A stretch of 64,000 nt of DNA from Campylorhamphus procurvoides (taxonomy: Eukaryota > Chordata > Aves > Passeriformes > Dendrocolaptidae). Positions 25,001-40,000 of the stretch are shown here, in pieces (position 1 is the first letter of the stretch; each line of letters starts with the position of its first letter). The stretch spans positions 244,108 to 308,107 of the forward strand of contig WBMV01000298.1 of assembly GCA_013396655.1 (NCBI GenBank), written 5' to 3'. A program made the translations under genes and the position numbers. The notes below the pieces were generated by a model, which was not told where the DNA came from, ran no database searches, and worked only from the letters and a program-made list of their open reading frames with translations.

Positions 25001-28000
25001 ATGGCCAGCACCTGCATGGCTCACGTCCAGCTTTGTGTGGTGAATATACTGCACTGTAACATTTCACTGCTGTTGCAAACAGCAGAGGGAGCTTTAGCAC
25101 CATGTATTGTGAATGTTCAAGTTGGAAACCTCAAGGTTTTAAACTTTCAAATACAGAAAGCTAGAGTATGTTCTATTGAGTTATTTGATAAAGTAACAAA
25201 TATGTAAGGCAACCATTTTCCGTATTTCATAATTTGAAAATAGTTTCTTCTTGACTGGTGGAAGATGTTTTCAATGTCTTTGTTACGGATTGACAAGGAA
25301 ACTTGGCTTCTACCAATTGCTTACATCTCTGGCACCCAAGACAGTGGAAGTCTGGAATATATCATCTGGAGGGGATAGTAATATGCATAGTTTGAAGTGT
25401 GGTGTAAAATATACTTGGTATGGAGCCAACCAGTTTAGATTCTGCTACATCTTGCCCTCTGGTGAGCAGTATAGGTGTTTCTGCACTGTCTTTACTTTTG
25501 CCTGGCTGCACCTCCAGCCTTTGAACTAGCTCTATAAATTCACACCATGCTGATCAAACCTACTAAGCTTTCGCTAAACCTGAAGTATTGGGAGTTCAGT
25601 GAGCTATAGTGAGTGCAGTGATATCCGAATAATTTTACAGGAAACAGCTTGGATCTGAAAGGCTTACTGGTTTCAGCTTAGCAGTAATATCTGGTCTGGT
25701 TTCATCTAGACATTCACGTGTTTCTCTGCTTCCCTGTGTTTCCAGCAACAGTTGTGCAGGGAGGCCTGAACTGTGTGTCTGTGTGCCACCATTTGAGGTC
25801 TGGCTTGTAGAGCATGCCAGTTCCGAATTTTCCTAATTAGCTGTACCTGCACTGTTTGCAGAGCTTGGCTCACCCAGGACAAAGGATTCCTGCATTTAGG
25901 ACATGTTTTTTTCTGAGCTAACAAACCTCACTGACTCAGGATAATTCTTCACAGAGCCAAATCAGAAGCTTTTGCATCCAGACTATCCTTTTTTAGCAGT
26001 GTGGTTGGGTAACCACCTGCAGGCAATCCATACTTTCCAGAGTAGGCTGGTAAAACTGTTTCCTGCTTTCCCTTGCAATAAGGTCTGGGCATAACTCCTT
26101 ATGCTAACTGCCCCCCTTTCACATGAATGGAATTTGTGCAGAAGCTACCTCTTTTTTATAATATACACACACACATATATAAATTTTTTTTGGTGATGTG
26201 CCAACTGGTCCTGCAGCACCTTGCACACTCTGGAAATCAGTGGCATCCGTGTTACCAGGATGTATCTCACCCAGAAGCCTGGGAAGTGTAATGTTTACCA
26301 GAAGTGTATGTTGCAAGATAAAATCAGAGATTTATTGCTCAGAAATAAAGTGCCATATCAGAGAAAAGCTATGGTTTATGTTTGTTTCATTAATAAACTG
26401 TTTAAGAACTTGTAGTATTTTATTACCAGCTTTAAGTTTAAAGGCAAACGTCCCTAAATTTGGGTCACTTTAGGGGAATGAGAATTAATACTTAAAATTG
26501 GGTGAACTCCATTGAAACAGGTGGTTATATGTCTGTGTATTTTTGTTTCGTATTTGTCAAAGTATACACACTGGTTATATTTATATATTTGTTTTAAGAA
26601 TTTTTTTCAGCTGTGTGGGAAGAATAGAGCATAGTAATCCAAGTTTGTAGAGCTACAAAACTGGTCTGAGTCTATTGTTCATGCTTTGTGCTTTACCATA
26701 AAACCTTGTAATATCTTGCTTATACCAGCCTCATTTTAAATAGAAGAGTGTAAAGTTTGAAAGAGTCACTCTACACTTAGTGAATTTTTTTGGTCATTGA
26801 TGCTATTGCAACTCCAGTTCTATCAGATTACATTAGGACTTAGTAATTACCATATTTTTGTAACATGTTACTATTAAAACATTTTTATTTGATAGTGATT
26901 AAACCTAATGTTTTCACATATGGAGCTGCTTCTATTTTAAATGCAATTAATGCAAGAAAAGTTCAGGATTTTTATTGAGTTACAAACGATAGCTTTACAT
27001 TTTTATTTTCTTGAACTTATTTCCTGCATCTTTTTTGTAGGAGTTAGCCAAATTTTGTAAGAATTGACACACAGAAAAAAAACCACTTCAGTATTTATAT
27101 GTGATTTTAATTTATGAGTAGATCCTGTAAGATTTTGCATGCAATAACAAATGGGTGTAGCTCTCTTGAGGCATTAGACTCTGTAACTGTTTACAATTAA
27201 GACTGAGCCTTTTTCTTTTAGCACATCTCTCTGTTACACTGACAGTTGTGTTTTTAAGTCATTCCTAAAGTTCTGGAAAAATGCAGTGGATCTTCCACTG
27301 TGTCACTAGAGATTTGAGATTTTACAGGTTTGTGATTTTTTTTTTTCACCAGTCTTCAGTCTGCTCGTGATTAAAAGAAAATCTTTGCTAATCTATGGCA
27401 TGTTGTGAGAGTACGTGACATAAAGTCATGTCCAAGTAGAGTTAGCCAAGGTTCTGGTTATCCAAGTGTCAATAATATATCAACTTCTTGGTCCAAATTA
27501 CTTCATGTATCTTGTTGTCTGTCAAATACTAGTAATATAGCAATACAATTTGTTTGCTAATCCCTTTGACCGTGCTAACACTATTGCTTCTAAAATGTCA
27601 GCTGCTGATCTTAAAACAAACTAAACTTTCCCCTGCAGTATTCTTATCTGTGTATGATTAGCTTTTGGAGGATGGTTGTGTTTCTTATGCCAGGCTGCTT
27701 TCTTTGAGGTGTTTTTTCATGCAATTAGTTGCATAGTTTGAGTGTCAGGTCACTACTATGTGTACGTAGCACTTAATCTTCTACATGGATTTGAACACTA
27801 TATGACCCAACTGAACATTGCATTACAAAATTGGATGCTCAATAATGTAAAATGATGTTTTATGCATTTTTTAATTATTTTTAAATGTCTTGTTGTTGCT
27901 TGTAATGATTTTTTTTTAAACACAAATAATATTTGCGCTTACTACATATACACTCTACCAAAAAGTGTGTTGACTCTTGCATATGGTCATTAAGTAAAGC

Positions 28001-31000
28001 AGGATGTGACTTTCTTTGTTGTGTCATTACTCAGCTGTTGTAGTGTCATGCTGCAGTTTTACCAGTATTGTTAGTCATACTCTAATGTTCATGTGAGTTG
28101 CTGGTAGATTTGTGGTTTTTTTCGCTTGCCTTGTGTGGAATGCTGTTATTCCACACAAGGAATTAGTGGAATTAGTGTTATTAGTGGTCTCTTTTTCCAC
28201 TCAGTTCAGTTGCTGCTTCTGCATCTGAGACGTAGTGTATTTCCTGTTTTCTTTCAGTTTTCCAAAAAAGTCATGGAGTTAGGTATTTCTCTTACTGAGC
28301 CAGCTTTGAATTATTTTTGCCATGATTTTTCACTGAACATACTTTATTGCAGCATATGGAAACTGGAAAAACAGATTAAAAGTTTAGATGATATTTTGAC
28401 ATTGTGAAAAGGGTCCTGAAAGGCATATTGGAAATCTATTTAAATTCTTTTTTTCCAAGCAGAAACCATTTCAAAGAATTTCAATTCAGTTTCCTTTATG
28501 CCACTGAATAAAGATACATTTACAGATGTAGAAACTAAGTTACATTTTACTCAATCAAAATCATGCAGATAGTACATGAGAGCAAGAATTGGTATATCAT
28601 TCCAATTTACTGACCTATTCCTTAAGCCATTGTGCACACAGGCATAGTGGGAATACTGCTTGCACTATTTTTTATTTTGCTTGAATAGACTACTTACTTT
28701 CTGGTAGCTTTCATTTCAATTAATACCAGTTGAGATATCGCTGTCAAATGTTCTTATTCCTGCTTGTAATAGTGTCATTGGGTTTTATGTATTTTAGAAA
28801 TGTGTTTTATTCTGTTTCTTTACATGGTGTGCTTTTGCAACACTGCAGAAATATTACTGATGATGAATCCTCGGTGGATGAACTGAGAGGCACACTGCGG
28901 TTTTTTGCATCTGTGTTAGTTCGGAGAATTCACAAGGTATGGCAACTTAAAGGTATTCATGTGTTTCCATCAGATATAATTGATACCCGTCTGTAATGAG
29001 TTCTTTAATTTTTTTAAAAATATTGTGATTTCCAAAGTCACTCTTACAGAGTAAGAAGCTGTGTAGATGGCTTCTGACCACCTAAGTGAGGTCCTTGTGG
29101 TATCTGCGCCCTCCTTCTGGAGCTTGTTGCATTCCCGGTGGTAAACCATCTCTGAAGATTCATCATTGGAAGTGTTCAATGTGCAGTTGGACCAGCCTGT
29201 TCTAGTGAAAGATGTCCCTGGCAAGGGATTGGAATAAGCTATCTGTGGAGGTCCCTTGTGACCCAAACCATTCTCCAATTCTTGGAAATGGGTCTATTTT
29301 TCACACCAGAGCAAGGCATTATCAAAACCTTGTGATGACCTTTTAGCGACTTAATCCAAGTGGGCACAATTTTGAGTATTATTGAAAAAGACCTATTAGA
29401 AAATGGTTAGCAGTGTGCCTATCTTGTAGCTTCTGCTTGCTTGACTTAATAAAATTCAAACAAGGTATATACATTGTCTCTAAAGAGTAGACTGTTATGA
29501 GGTGAACAGCTTACTAGAAGAATTAAAACAGCTACGGTTCTTATATTAGTGCAATTCTTAAGAAACATCCTGAATACAAAAGATAAAAGTTTTTGTTTGC
29601 TGTGTTTAATCTATTAGCACATACATTCTCTTTTCTGGTAAAGTGCTTTGAGTGTGTTTTCCAGGAACTGCTTCTAACTTTCTGGCTGTTCTAAGCAGGA
29701 AGAGTTGCTAAAGTCAGTTTCCAGAATTATTCAGTGCTGGCCCCTCTGTTGGAGAATAATGTGTGTCTTTTTCCCCCCGCCTTAGTAACAGCAATATTTC
29801 CTGAGCTACAAGTTGTACATGTACTCTGTCATGACTGATTAACAGCTTGATTCTGTCTTTGTTATATATCAAATCCAGATGACTTTCTTGTTTACTCTAA
29901 CTCAGGCATGTTGCTTTTTAAAGTGAACATGGGGGAAGATTAGGAAATGTCCATGTATCACACACTGTATGGAGCTGTGGAAGTTCAGTAAATCTTTCAA
30001 AGTAAAAATTTAGACCAAGGTTTTAAAATTGTTTGCAGTTGTAATACATGCCAGTGTTAGTTGCACTGTTTGTGGATCTGTTGATGACTCAGAAAATTGT
30101 CGTGTCTCCTCTACTGATCATGTAATAAGGTTTTAATTGTATTAGATCGGCTGTAGCATCTTTAAGTAGAGTGTTAATTTGCCATATCTGCCTTTGACAG
30201 TAATGAGTTAAATGTAATATCTTCAGTTCTGTGTATATTGGTATTGCATATGTGCAACAAAGACTTAAGATGTGTGCAAGTATTAAGAGTACTGTCACGG
30301 GACGTACAAAATAAAGGTAATCCCAGAAATGCATTGTTCTTTGCGAATGTTTAGATTTATTTGCATGTGTTCCACAAAATAATATAATATATTGTCTCTT
30401 TGTGTGAAGTGATACAGATTCTTCAAGAGAAAAGATATTCATAATAGCTTGTGTTTTAGAACAAAATTGAAACTTGGCATGCTCAGCTGTGCTGGGGAGT
30501 ATGGTATGTTATGCTATGCTATATTTTTGAGCTCATGCTTTTTTCCTGCTGCATAAGTGTGTCTGTATAGGCACACATCCACATACAGATTCAGGTAGCC
30601 TCAATTAATAGACTATGACAAATTTCCTGTGTAGAAATTAGAGTTTATATGCATGTTGCAAATAAAGTACCAACTTTGTGTCATTTCAGGAGTCCTAGTT
30701 TAAAGCTTCGGTAGTTAGCACAAAAGGGTTATGGCAATGTTTTATAGCCTTTGAGCTCTGATACACTGTCCTTTATGATCTCATTTGAGGAGAAGTTCAT
30801 CACCAGTTGCAAAATAAAATAGTCATATATCTTGGCTAAGAAGCTGTACTTTGATGTAGATTTATTACTAAATAATTGAAAGCAATAGTTCTAGCTAATA
30901 GAGATGAAGTGTTCAAATCAAGGAAGAATTGCGTAAGAAAAAAATAGATTATTTTCCCTTTTTTAGGTTATGTCTTTATAATGGTTTTTTTGCCAAAGAA

Positions 31001-34000
31001 TCTTTTGCTTTTGAATTGAGATGCAAAATTGCAAATTGCTGTCATGAAAAGAATGCTTTTGTTTTCTGTTTAAAGCTGTCTCGGTGGATTTTTTTAAAGC
31101 ATGGTTGTTGAATAATGTAAAAAGCACTTCAGACCAGTCTGCTCTTAAGTGTATGCTGAAATACTTCAAATCTGGGTTTTCCTTGTTGTGGCCATTTCTG
31201 GGTTGGTTATGGGTTTTGAAGGGAAAGGAAAGGGTTTCCCTTTGTACAGTGTGGTGTAGATAGCCCTGCATCTGACTGAAGTTTTTGTCAAAAGTTTCCA
31301 GGGTCAACTACAGTGTCAACAACAACTTGCTTGCTGTGCTCTTTGACTTCTGCAGGAATAAACACTGCCCTATCCTTATGTTCCATAGGAAACTCCTGAT
31401 TTATAGAAATTACTGTTGAAATGTGAGGCACAAAAGATGGGATTTTCCATTGATAAGCAGAAGTTCCTCCTTTCCTGCTTGTAAATAGGAGTTGACCTTA
31501 CTTTTAAGCAGTTTTAATCAATTGTACTAGCTTCTCTGGGCTGGCCAGGTCAGGTCGTAGCTGTGTACCTCAAATGTTACAGGAGTGTGTGGAGGAATAT
31601 GTATTAGTGTCCATGTATGACTGAATAAACAAACAACTTTTCTCGCAGCTCTGGTGGCCTTTGGAATTTCACTCTTTCCTTGTCTGGCAAGAAGCACTTT
31701 TATGCTATATCCAGGAGGCACAAATTCCATTGGGACAGAAACTTATTCAAAAGTCTTAGATTTTGAGCATTTACAAGTGTATATTTTTGCATCTCTGAGA
31801 CATCTTTTGCTTAAATTAAAGAGTGTGCAAAGAGTAAATCTGTTTCTAGATGAGTTTCTATGAAAACTGCTGTAGCAGATAAAGAAAAATCCCTTGAGAC
31901 TGTACAGGCTGCTGAGAGAAGCTCTACCTTCTGCAAAGGACTTGTTAAGCTCTGAGCTGAATATGAGCCATCAGTGGCAGGTGATCAACAGCATCCTGGG
32001 GTATAATAACATGAACAGAGACAGTCAGTCAAGGAAAGTGATTATCTACCTTTACTTGATGCTCTTTGGATGGCATCTAGGATACTGATCCAGTTTTAGG
32101 CTCCTCTTTACAAGAGAGTAGAGCAGGTGGAACCAAAGGGCCCCATGGTGGTTGGGGCTGGAGGAGGTGACTGTCTTCATCCCAGGAGGTTTTCAGTGCT
32201 AGGATGGATACAGCCTTGAGCACCCTAATCAAAGATTGCTTGGAGTAGCTCTAAGGCATTTTGAGGTCCATTTGTGCCTGAATTGTTCTACAATTCTTTA
32301 CTTTTTGTAACCATCAGAGAAAATATAAATACAGGACCCTAATACAGTCCTTGATTAAATCACATATGGTTTTTGTTTGGCTTATGATCACATGGTATCA
32401 TTGTTGGCACTAATGCTCATCCTGACTCTGTATCTCAAATTTTCTTTTGGTTCTGCCATCACCTGAGTTGTGACATTTTTAATGCGTGTGTATGAGGTTT
32501 CTCTTTGCTTTTAGTCCTTGTGGACATGATTGCAGAGTGTTAAGGTACAGAAGTACCAGAAGCAGAGCATAGTTGTTGCTTTTGTTGGTGATCAAATCTT
32601 CGCACAGAACTAGGCTTCCTATACTGTGACTCAGAAATCTTGCTGCATTTCTGTATTTATTGCAATGGAAAAATCATAATGGGAATGAGTTGACAATAAA
32701 TATGTTAACTGTGTCATTTATGGCATTTAGTTCTGCATGCTGTTACATAGTGTGCCCAGAAGAATGGGCATACAGTCAGTTCATCTAGAAAATTCATGGA
32801 TTGTTTCTTGATTCATTTTATGGTTAGAATGGGGACATAAGAGTGAAGTAATATGTTTGATAAATGTCTTAACAAATGTTGAGGAAAAAAATAGAATGGT
32901 TTTATTTATTTGGTTTTATTTTAAAACTGTTCTTTAGGTGGATATTCCAACTGTTGTAACAAAGAAGATGCTCAAGGCAGCAATGAAACACATTGAAGTG
33001 ATAGCCAAGGCCAGGCAAAAAGGTAATGTAAAGACTTACTATGCTGTCAGTTTCAAAGGGCAAGTTTGAATATTTGTTATTGCACGTTTGAGATTATATT
33101 GCTGCGTCTTTTCATCCTTATGCCTTCTTTTTTTTAAGAAAAAGTGATCATTTTGCTTTTTTCTTCTGGTGGTTGCAGAGAAAAATAGGGAGAAAGTTGC
33201 AGTACATATTTGTAATCTGTTTTAATTTTTATTTCCCCACAGTAAAAATACTGAATTTCTATCTCTGTATAGTGAACAAGAATGTGTTTTTGGTCTATTC
33301 AGAGCAATCAAGATCCTTTACAAACACTTCTTGAAGTTTTTCCATTATATGCCAGATAAGCAGTTATAGGTGAAAGGATTTGTACATCTGCACTATACTG
33401 TAACTAACTCATAGATAGAATGATTTCATATGTGCATTAATCAAGTTGATCAGTATGTTGAAAAGTTAGGTTCATGTTTATAAGCTACAGTGAGACTTTG
33501 ACCAGCACCATATTTAATTATTATCTAAGTCAAAGTATCTTCACAAGCTTAATGTAAAAATTATGTTAAAACCGCACATTGGAGGAATATGGGGAAACAC
33601 TTGCTGTTATCTTTACTTTTTTCACTGGCTGTGTTCCACAAGGCTGTATCTACTAAATGTGGTTTCATTCAACTTTTAAACATAGATGTTTACTTTAACT
33701 GGAGTCATGAACTTTTCTTCCTTCCCTCAAAACGTCTGTGTGATATCCATAAATATATGCCATTGGTCCTGTCACTAGTGGTAATGAATAATATGAATAA
33801 TGAGGCATAGCATAATCATGCTGGATGTCATTCATGGCACAACAACAATTTCAAGATACTAGATAATCTTGCAGTGTTCTTTATGCCAAATTTCATATTT
33901 CCTTTGACTTCTACCAAGGAGTTGGAAACATTTTTCTTTAGCAGCGAAGAACTATATTTTACATGTACAGCATGGAAATATGGCCATTTTCTTCAGTGTT

Positions 34001-37000
34001 TTAAAGGAAAAGATTCTTTTCCTAAGGGCAGATGTGTGAAGTAGCAGCTGAAAATGAGTTATTCGATAATTATAAATGAGAAACCATTCTGGATACCGTG
34101 CAAATGGCAATTGTTTGGTGAGGGAATTTTTATTTCAGTGTGAGGTTTTATTTTTACATAGCCAGGCTTCAGAGTTTCAGCCAAGGTTCCTTCATAAAAT
34201 TTCAACATTTTATCCCTTTGGCAGTTGTATATGTACTAAAAGTATTTACTTTTTAGCTCAAATGAACAGCAATTGCCTTTTCTTTCACAGTAAGAAAAAG
34301 TTTAAACAACTCATAATACTGTTTTTTACCTTCAGTAAAAAATGCAGAATTTTTGCAGCAAGCTGCTTTAGAAGAATACGGACCAGAACTCCATGTTGCT
34401 TTGAGAAGCCGAAGAGATGAACTTCACTACTTAAGAAAACTTACTGAACTTCTTTTTCCTTATATTTTGCCCCCAAAGTCAACAGAGTGCAGGTATAGAA
34501 ATTATTTAGAATTGTATTTTTTAAAGTATCTACATATTATGTAGTATAATAGTTTTGGGAAGTGAAAGAATGAACTCCAAGTCATCCTCCTTGACCCTTC
34601 TTCTTACCCCTTTGTTTATGATTTTTTTGATTTGTATTTAAAATAGCACTCTTATGGTATTATTAAACCCTAAAATGTTTCCCAGTAGTATTTAATGACA
34701 TTGGAAACTTCACTTAGAAAATTATCTAATGTATTATTCATTTGGATTTTTATTTCCTTTATTTTCAGATCCCTGGCTCTTCTGATAAGAGAGATTCTGC
34801 CTGGTTCTGTTTTCCTTCCCTCAATGGATTTCTTAGCTGATCCTGTAAGACTTTGGAACACAAGAATAATCTTAATTTATTCAATATTACTGTTTTTCTA
34901 CTAAGTATGTTGTGGGTAAAGCAAATGATGCAGAATGACTGACTTTCTGTGCGTTTTGACTGAAAAAGGCAAAGGAATCTTGTGGCCAATGGTTTTGTTT
35001 GTTCATGTAACTGGTTTGAGTGTTTAACTCACTGAACTAACTAAAATAACAGTATAAGTGTAATCTCTTAAGAATGTATTTTTAATGAAGGACTACATCT
35101 GTCAAATGGGAGAATGCTGGGCTGGGGTAAACGTCTTCAAATTGCTGATTGCTATTACGACATTTAAACAAGGGCTCAAGTACTTCAGCTCTCGTCGTGT
35201 GGGTCTTTGTAGCAGTCTAAGTAAAACAGCCTTTTTTGCAGCCATGTTGAAATAAATGCTTTTGTTCTTAATTCTTTAAATAAAAGGGCATTTGCAAAGA
35301 TAGAATGCTCCAGTCTTTCATTTTGCTTATTCATGTATTTTAATAGGCAAAATTGCAATACTTATGCAGGCATCACCTAGGTGCAGATAGAAAGTACTAT
35401 ATCTGTGGAAGTATTAGTAGTTCATTAGATTTGTGCTTACAGTAACAATATTTTGTAGAGCTTTCTTCCACCAGTAAAGAATGTTTCTGTGCAGGTCTCT
35501 TCAGAAGTTCCCTGACTTGTAAAAACTTGAAAGAGACTGTTCAAAGTCAATTCTCAGACATGTGTTCCCAGGCTGTCCTTCTTTAAAAATATTAATGCAC
35601 TCACAGGTTTAAACTTGGGCATAACAGAGTATTGAAATTATTTTAATCTATTTTGTTGAATTTCTTTAATATTAATTTTGTATTGTGTTTTCCTGCAGGA
35701 CACAGTCAACCATTTGCTGCTGATCTTCATTGATGATAGTCCAGTGAGTACTGACAAAATTAAAACAGTAACAATTTGTTCATCCATTAAGAAAGCTTTC
35801 TTAACAATTGTAATTTTATTTCTGCAGCCTGAGATAGCAACTGAGCCTACTTCTTCATTGGTTCCATTCCTTCAGAAATTTGCGGAGCCAAGAAATAAAA
35901 AACCATCCGTAAGCAAAGGCAACATTTATTTCCTTTCCTATTTTGAATAAGTGTTTTGCTTTACCTGCTGTTTCTGTTCTACGACGCCTGGCATTATTTA
36001 TGCACTCACTGAAAGTTTGAAAATTGACTGACTGCATTTTTAACCTCCTCAGGTACTGAAACTGGAGCTAAAGGAGATCAGAGATCAGCAAGACCTTTTA
36101 TTTCGGTTTATGAACTTCCTGAAACAGGAAGGGGCAGTACATGTGCTGCAGTTCTGCCTGACTGTGGGTAAGATTGCATACGTGTGCTCAACTTACTTGA
36201 TTATCTTTAAGCATTTGCAGGTTGAAGAGAATATTCAATCTCAGAACTAGGTAGCATCGTTTAGCATGAGATTACCTTTCAGAATCTGTGTTCACTTGCT
36301 TCTCTGTGTCCCAATTCTTCAATGCTAATCTTGGCAACATTAATGTTGGTGTGAACTGTAGGTCTTGAATGTATTTCTGCTTATTGATAGAAGTTGTACA
36401 TTTTAAAATAGAATATTCTTGTAAGAAGAAAAATTCTGACCACTGATACAAAGTACAGCTGCCTTTTTTTGAATGTTGTTACTGAAGTATTTCTAAAATG
36501 AGCTGTTCATCATTAAAAGCTTCTTATGTTCTTTTAGCTGTGAAATTCTGATTTTTGTAAAGAACAGAAATATAACGTTAAAGGTGTTGAAACATTTTAT
36601 TCAGTAACCTGTACCTTGGTTATGAAGTGTGCACTTGGTTTTAGCATTACACAGGTGGTGTTCAAAAAGCCGTCTACCTTCCCATGATAAGGTTTTCTGG
36701 GAAGTTTTATAAATTTGAGCGGTTTGTTTCAAGTTTTTTGGTCAGCAGGTAATTACTGGCTTATCAAAGTGATGTTGCTCTCTGGTTTTGTTAAGTAAGT
36801 ATTTTCATATTGCATGGAGCATAATGGATGTGCCTTTATATGCCAAGCCCATACCTATATTGGGAACCTGTGAAATGAAATTAGAATTAATCTCTAGAAA
36901 ATACTGCAGAAATCACTAATCATTGCAGAAGAGAAATACAGATAATCTATGTGCTTCTTATGTGCTCATAATCCTTTAGCAGAAAGTTTACTCTGTTGCC

Positions 37001-40000
37001 CATGATTAGTCTATTTTTTTTGGGTAAAACTTGGCATTTTCGCCTTGTAAACTTCTCTTTCATTCTCACAGGTGGCAGATCTGTGTATTACCTTACAAAA
37101 CAAAAAATGAGATTTAGGGGTCTCTACCTCTGTTGCCCCAAATTGTCTGCTCTAGGTAGTTTTTCACTTGATAGAAATATTTTAGATAAGACGCACTTAC
37201 TGAGGAAAATGATTAATTAAAAAAATCAAATAAGATTGAACAGTAATAAAGATATTATTGAAATTATTGCGATGAATTTGGTCTCAGGAATGAAATAGCA
37301 GAGTAGGCAGATGGGCAGATGATTGATATAAAGGGCTGTTGGACCTCTATGTCTCTTGTGTGTTTAGCATGAAATCGTGCTAAAAAAACCCTACAACTGG
37401 GTAATTTAGGAAGAAAAAAATCATTCATCTGGTTCATTATTATGCCAGGAATGACTTAATGGATTTATACTTGCTGTGATTAGAAATACTTTGTCTTAAT
37501 TTCAATATATTTTTAGTATTAATTTTATTAACAAATGTGAATTATAGCTAGTAAGGAGGCAGCTGCCTTATTAGCTAAGACTTTGAAATGCCTTATATTT
37601 CTATTAATTTAAAGTTTTACAAATTACTGTATCTGTTGGAAAATGAGTTGATGGTATAGGGTGCTTCAAGATGCGGTTTGTTTGCCAAGTTGATCAAGAA
37701 ATGTGTTTTCTTTCCTCTGCTTCCCAGAGGAATTCAATGATCGAATTTTGCGACCAGAACTATCAGATACTGAAAAGATGTCGCTTCATGAGGAAGTACA
37801 GAAAATTTACAAAACTTACTGTTTGGATGAAAGCATTGACAAAATTAGATTTGACCCTTTCATTGTGGAAGAGATTCAAAGAAGTAAGTTTAAATTTGAA
37901 AAGAATAATGTACACTGGAATTTAAACAGCATTCTGTATTAAAGTGAAGACAAATTTTGCTATAATCTGTCTTTTTTTGTCCGTTTTAAAAATTGCTATC
38001 CCCTTGCTATATCGTGCCTTGTTTTGTCAGTTTATTTCTATTTTTTATTTGTAAAACTTATAGTAGCTTGCAAAGACATCACAACCTCAGACCAGAAAAA
38101 AATGCACTTTTTGTGTCTGTATGTATATCTCTATTCATACTTACAATTTTTTTTTTTTACAGTTGCTGATGGTCCATATATGGATGTTGTGAAACTCCAA
38201 ACTATGCGGTGTCTTTTTGAGGCTTATGAGCACGTACTTTCTCTGCTTGAGAATGTTTTTACTCCTATGTTCTGTCACAGTGATGAGGTAAGTGTGAAAG
38301 ATTTGAAGAGTAGTGTTAAAAGTGAGATTGTATTTGTTTAGGATACTCTGTTTACAACAGTCATGTCTATGTGGGACTGAAAAATATGGCTTCATTTTCC
38401 ACTTCAGTTAGCATTCCAGAGCTAGGCCAATCTCAGTAGGAAAATTGAATTTATTCTAGTTCAATGCCACATCATAGAATACTTGGTGTGATTATGGTCA
38501 GCTTGCCTATGGTCAGCTTGTCTGTTACTTCTCATTTTGTTTCCTAAATTTTGCAGTGTTGTTTCATAGTAGCCTTTACCTCAATTAATCCAGTGTTTTC
38601 TTTGATACCTTATTTGACTGCTGTAGTACTTCAGACACCTTTTAAGAGGAGCAGAGTCACCGACACGCAATTCAAAGTTTAACAGGTAGGTATGGTAGAG
38701 TTTTTAAGTGTTTGTCTTTGGTTGTTAGTTAAAACATCAGAATATTAAACCATAGGAATTTTGCTACTTCCTGATATTAATTTGACTAAATTTGTAGCTC
38801 AACATTTTTGTTTTTAAATGAACAAATTGCATATTAGAGGAGCAAGCAATACTATAGAAGATGTCTCATCGCTTTGAAGTATTTTGCATTAAAGAATTTA
38901 AAATGTGATTTAGACCTTAATATTTGAGAAGAGGAAAGGGAAAACTAATTGTACAGTGAGAATAAGATAACATAGAAATATAGTGGTGATTTAATTGACC
39001 ATGTACATATAGTAGCATTTTAGTGGTGCAAAGCTGGGTCTTCTTGCATTTCAGTTGTTAGAGTGATAGGTACAGTGTATCCTGTGTCTGACCAACCTGG
39101 TCATGCAGCAGGAATCTCTTCGTGTTGTGACCAGGAGGATTTGCCGTTTCTCCCTGGACAAATGCATTTTTTATCCCCCAAATCCATTGCAGAAATGTAG
39201 TGTCAGAAGCCTTGTTTCTGGGCTTGGACTATATACTTACAGACCACCTTCAGGCTCCTTAGGGCCTGTGGAGAAGAGCATCTCCTGTGGTGTGGATGGG
39301 TGATCTCCCACTGTGGGCTTGGGTTGATAAACCTTGAGGTCTCATGATTTTTTGTCTTTCATTGTATGTTAGATGGCTCAGCCATAGACTAGCCCAACTG
39401 AGTTGCTCTTATGGCCAGCCATAAGAACAAAAGAACAAAAATTTCAGTGAGACAGTCTTTCATTTGGATGGGCTTTCTTTCCTGGTATGGAATAAGATCT
39501 GTGGTATAATGGAAAATGCTAGTGTTTATCGTCTTAGATGGTCAACTCTCCTAGAGGAGTAACAGCAATTTATTTAGCCTTTTCTGCTTTTATTAGAGAT
39601 AGACCTAGCAGCAGCCTTCTTGTTTTGCAGCCTACTGTGAGTTTTATTACTGGAATGTAACTTTCTTCCCTGCACCCATTCTTTAAAAGCTACATGGTTG
39701 TTCTCTTAAATATATCTGCATTGGTGACATCTGTTATGTAGTCATTTTAGTTCTTGTAGATCCAGGACTGGAGGTTTGGTGCAGTGCTTTCTAACATTGG
39801 TGCTGGCGAGCTTCTGTTTCTTAGTAAAGAGGCGTGGAGTGCAGTTAGACCAAACAGCATCTCTTTCCTACACGGTGCTCCTCTAGGAATGGAGACCTTA
39901 AAACACACTTCTCCTTCTGTTGAAGATGGCTGCAGGGTTTCATCTAGGCCTTTAAAACTGCTTTCTGGTTTCTTTCCCAAAATTATTCATGTCAGGTGTT

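Larger units (their letters stand above)
24122..28848 (+). other. SNX14: SNX14 intron 5
   Basis: 4727 bases, AT-rich. No transposon recognised. Contains a short CA/TA microsatellite near 26160 and a perfect 13-bp hairpin at 28129-28160. Confidence 0.9.
28937..32937 (+). other. SNX14: SNX14 intron 6
   Basis: 4001 bases with two degraded CR1 fragments (29100-29284 and 31953-32300). No additional exon recognised. Confidence 0.9.

Noticed and set aside
25706..25924. Antisense frame with a CPKC motif suggesting a zinc ribbon
   Set aside because: Only one CxxC pair is present, with no second pair and no exon context; chance is the simpler explanation.
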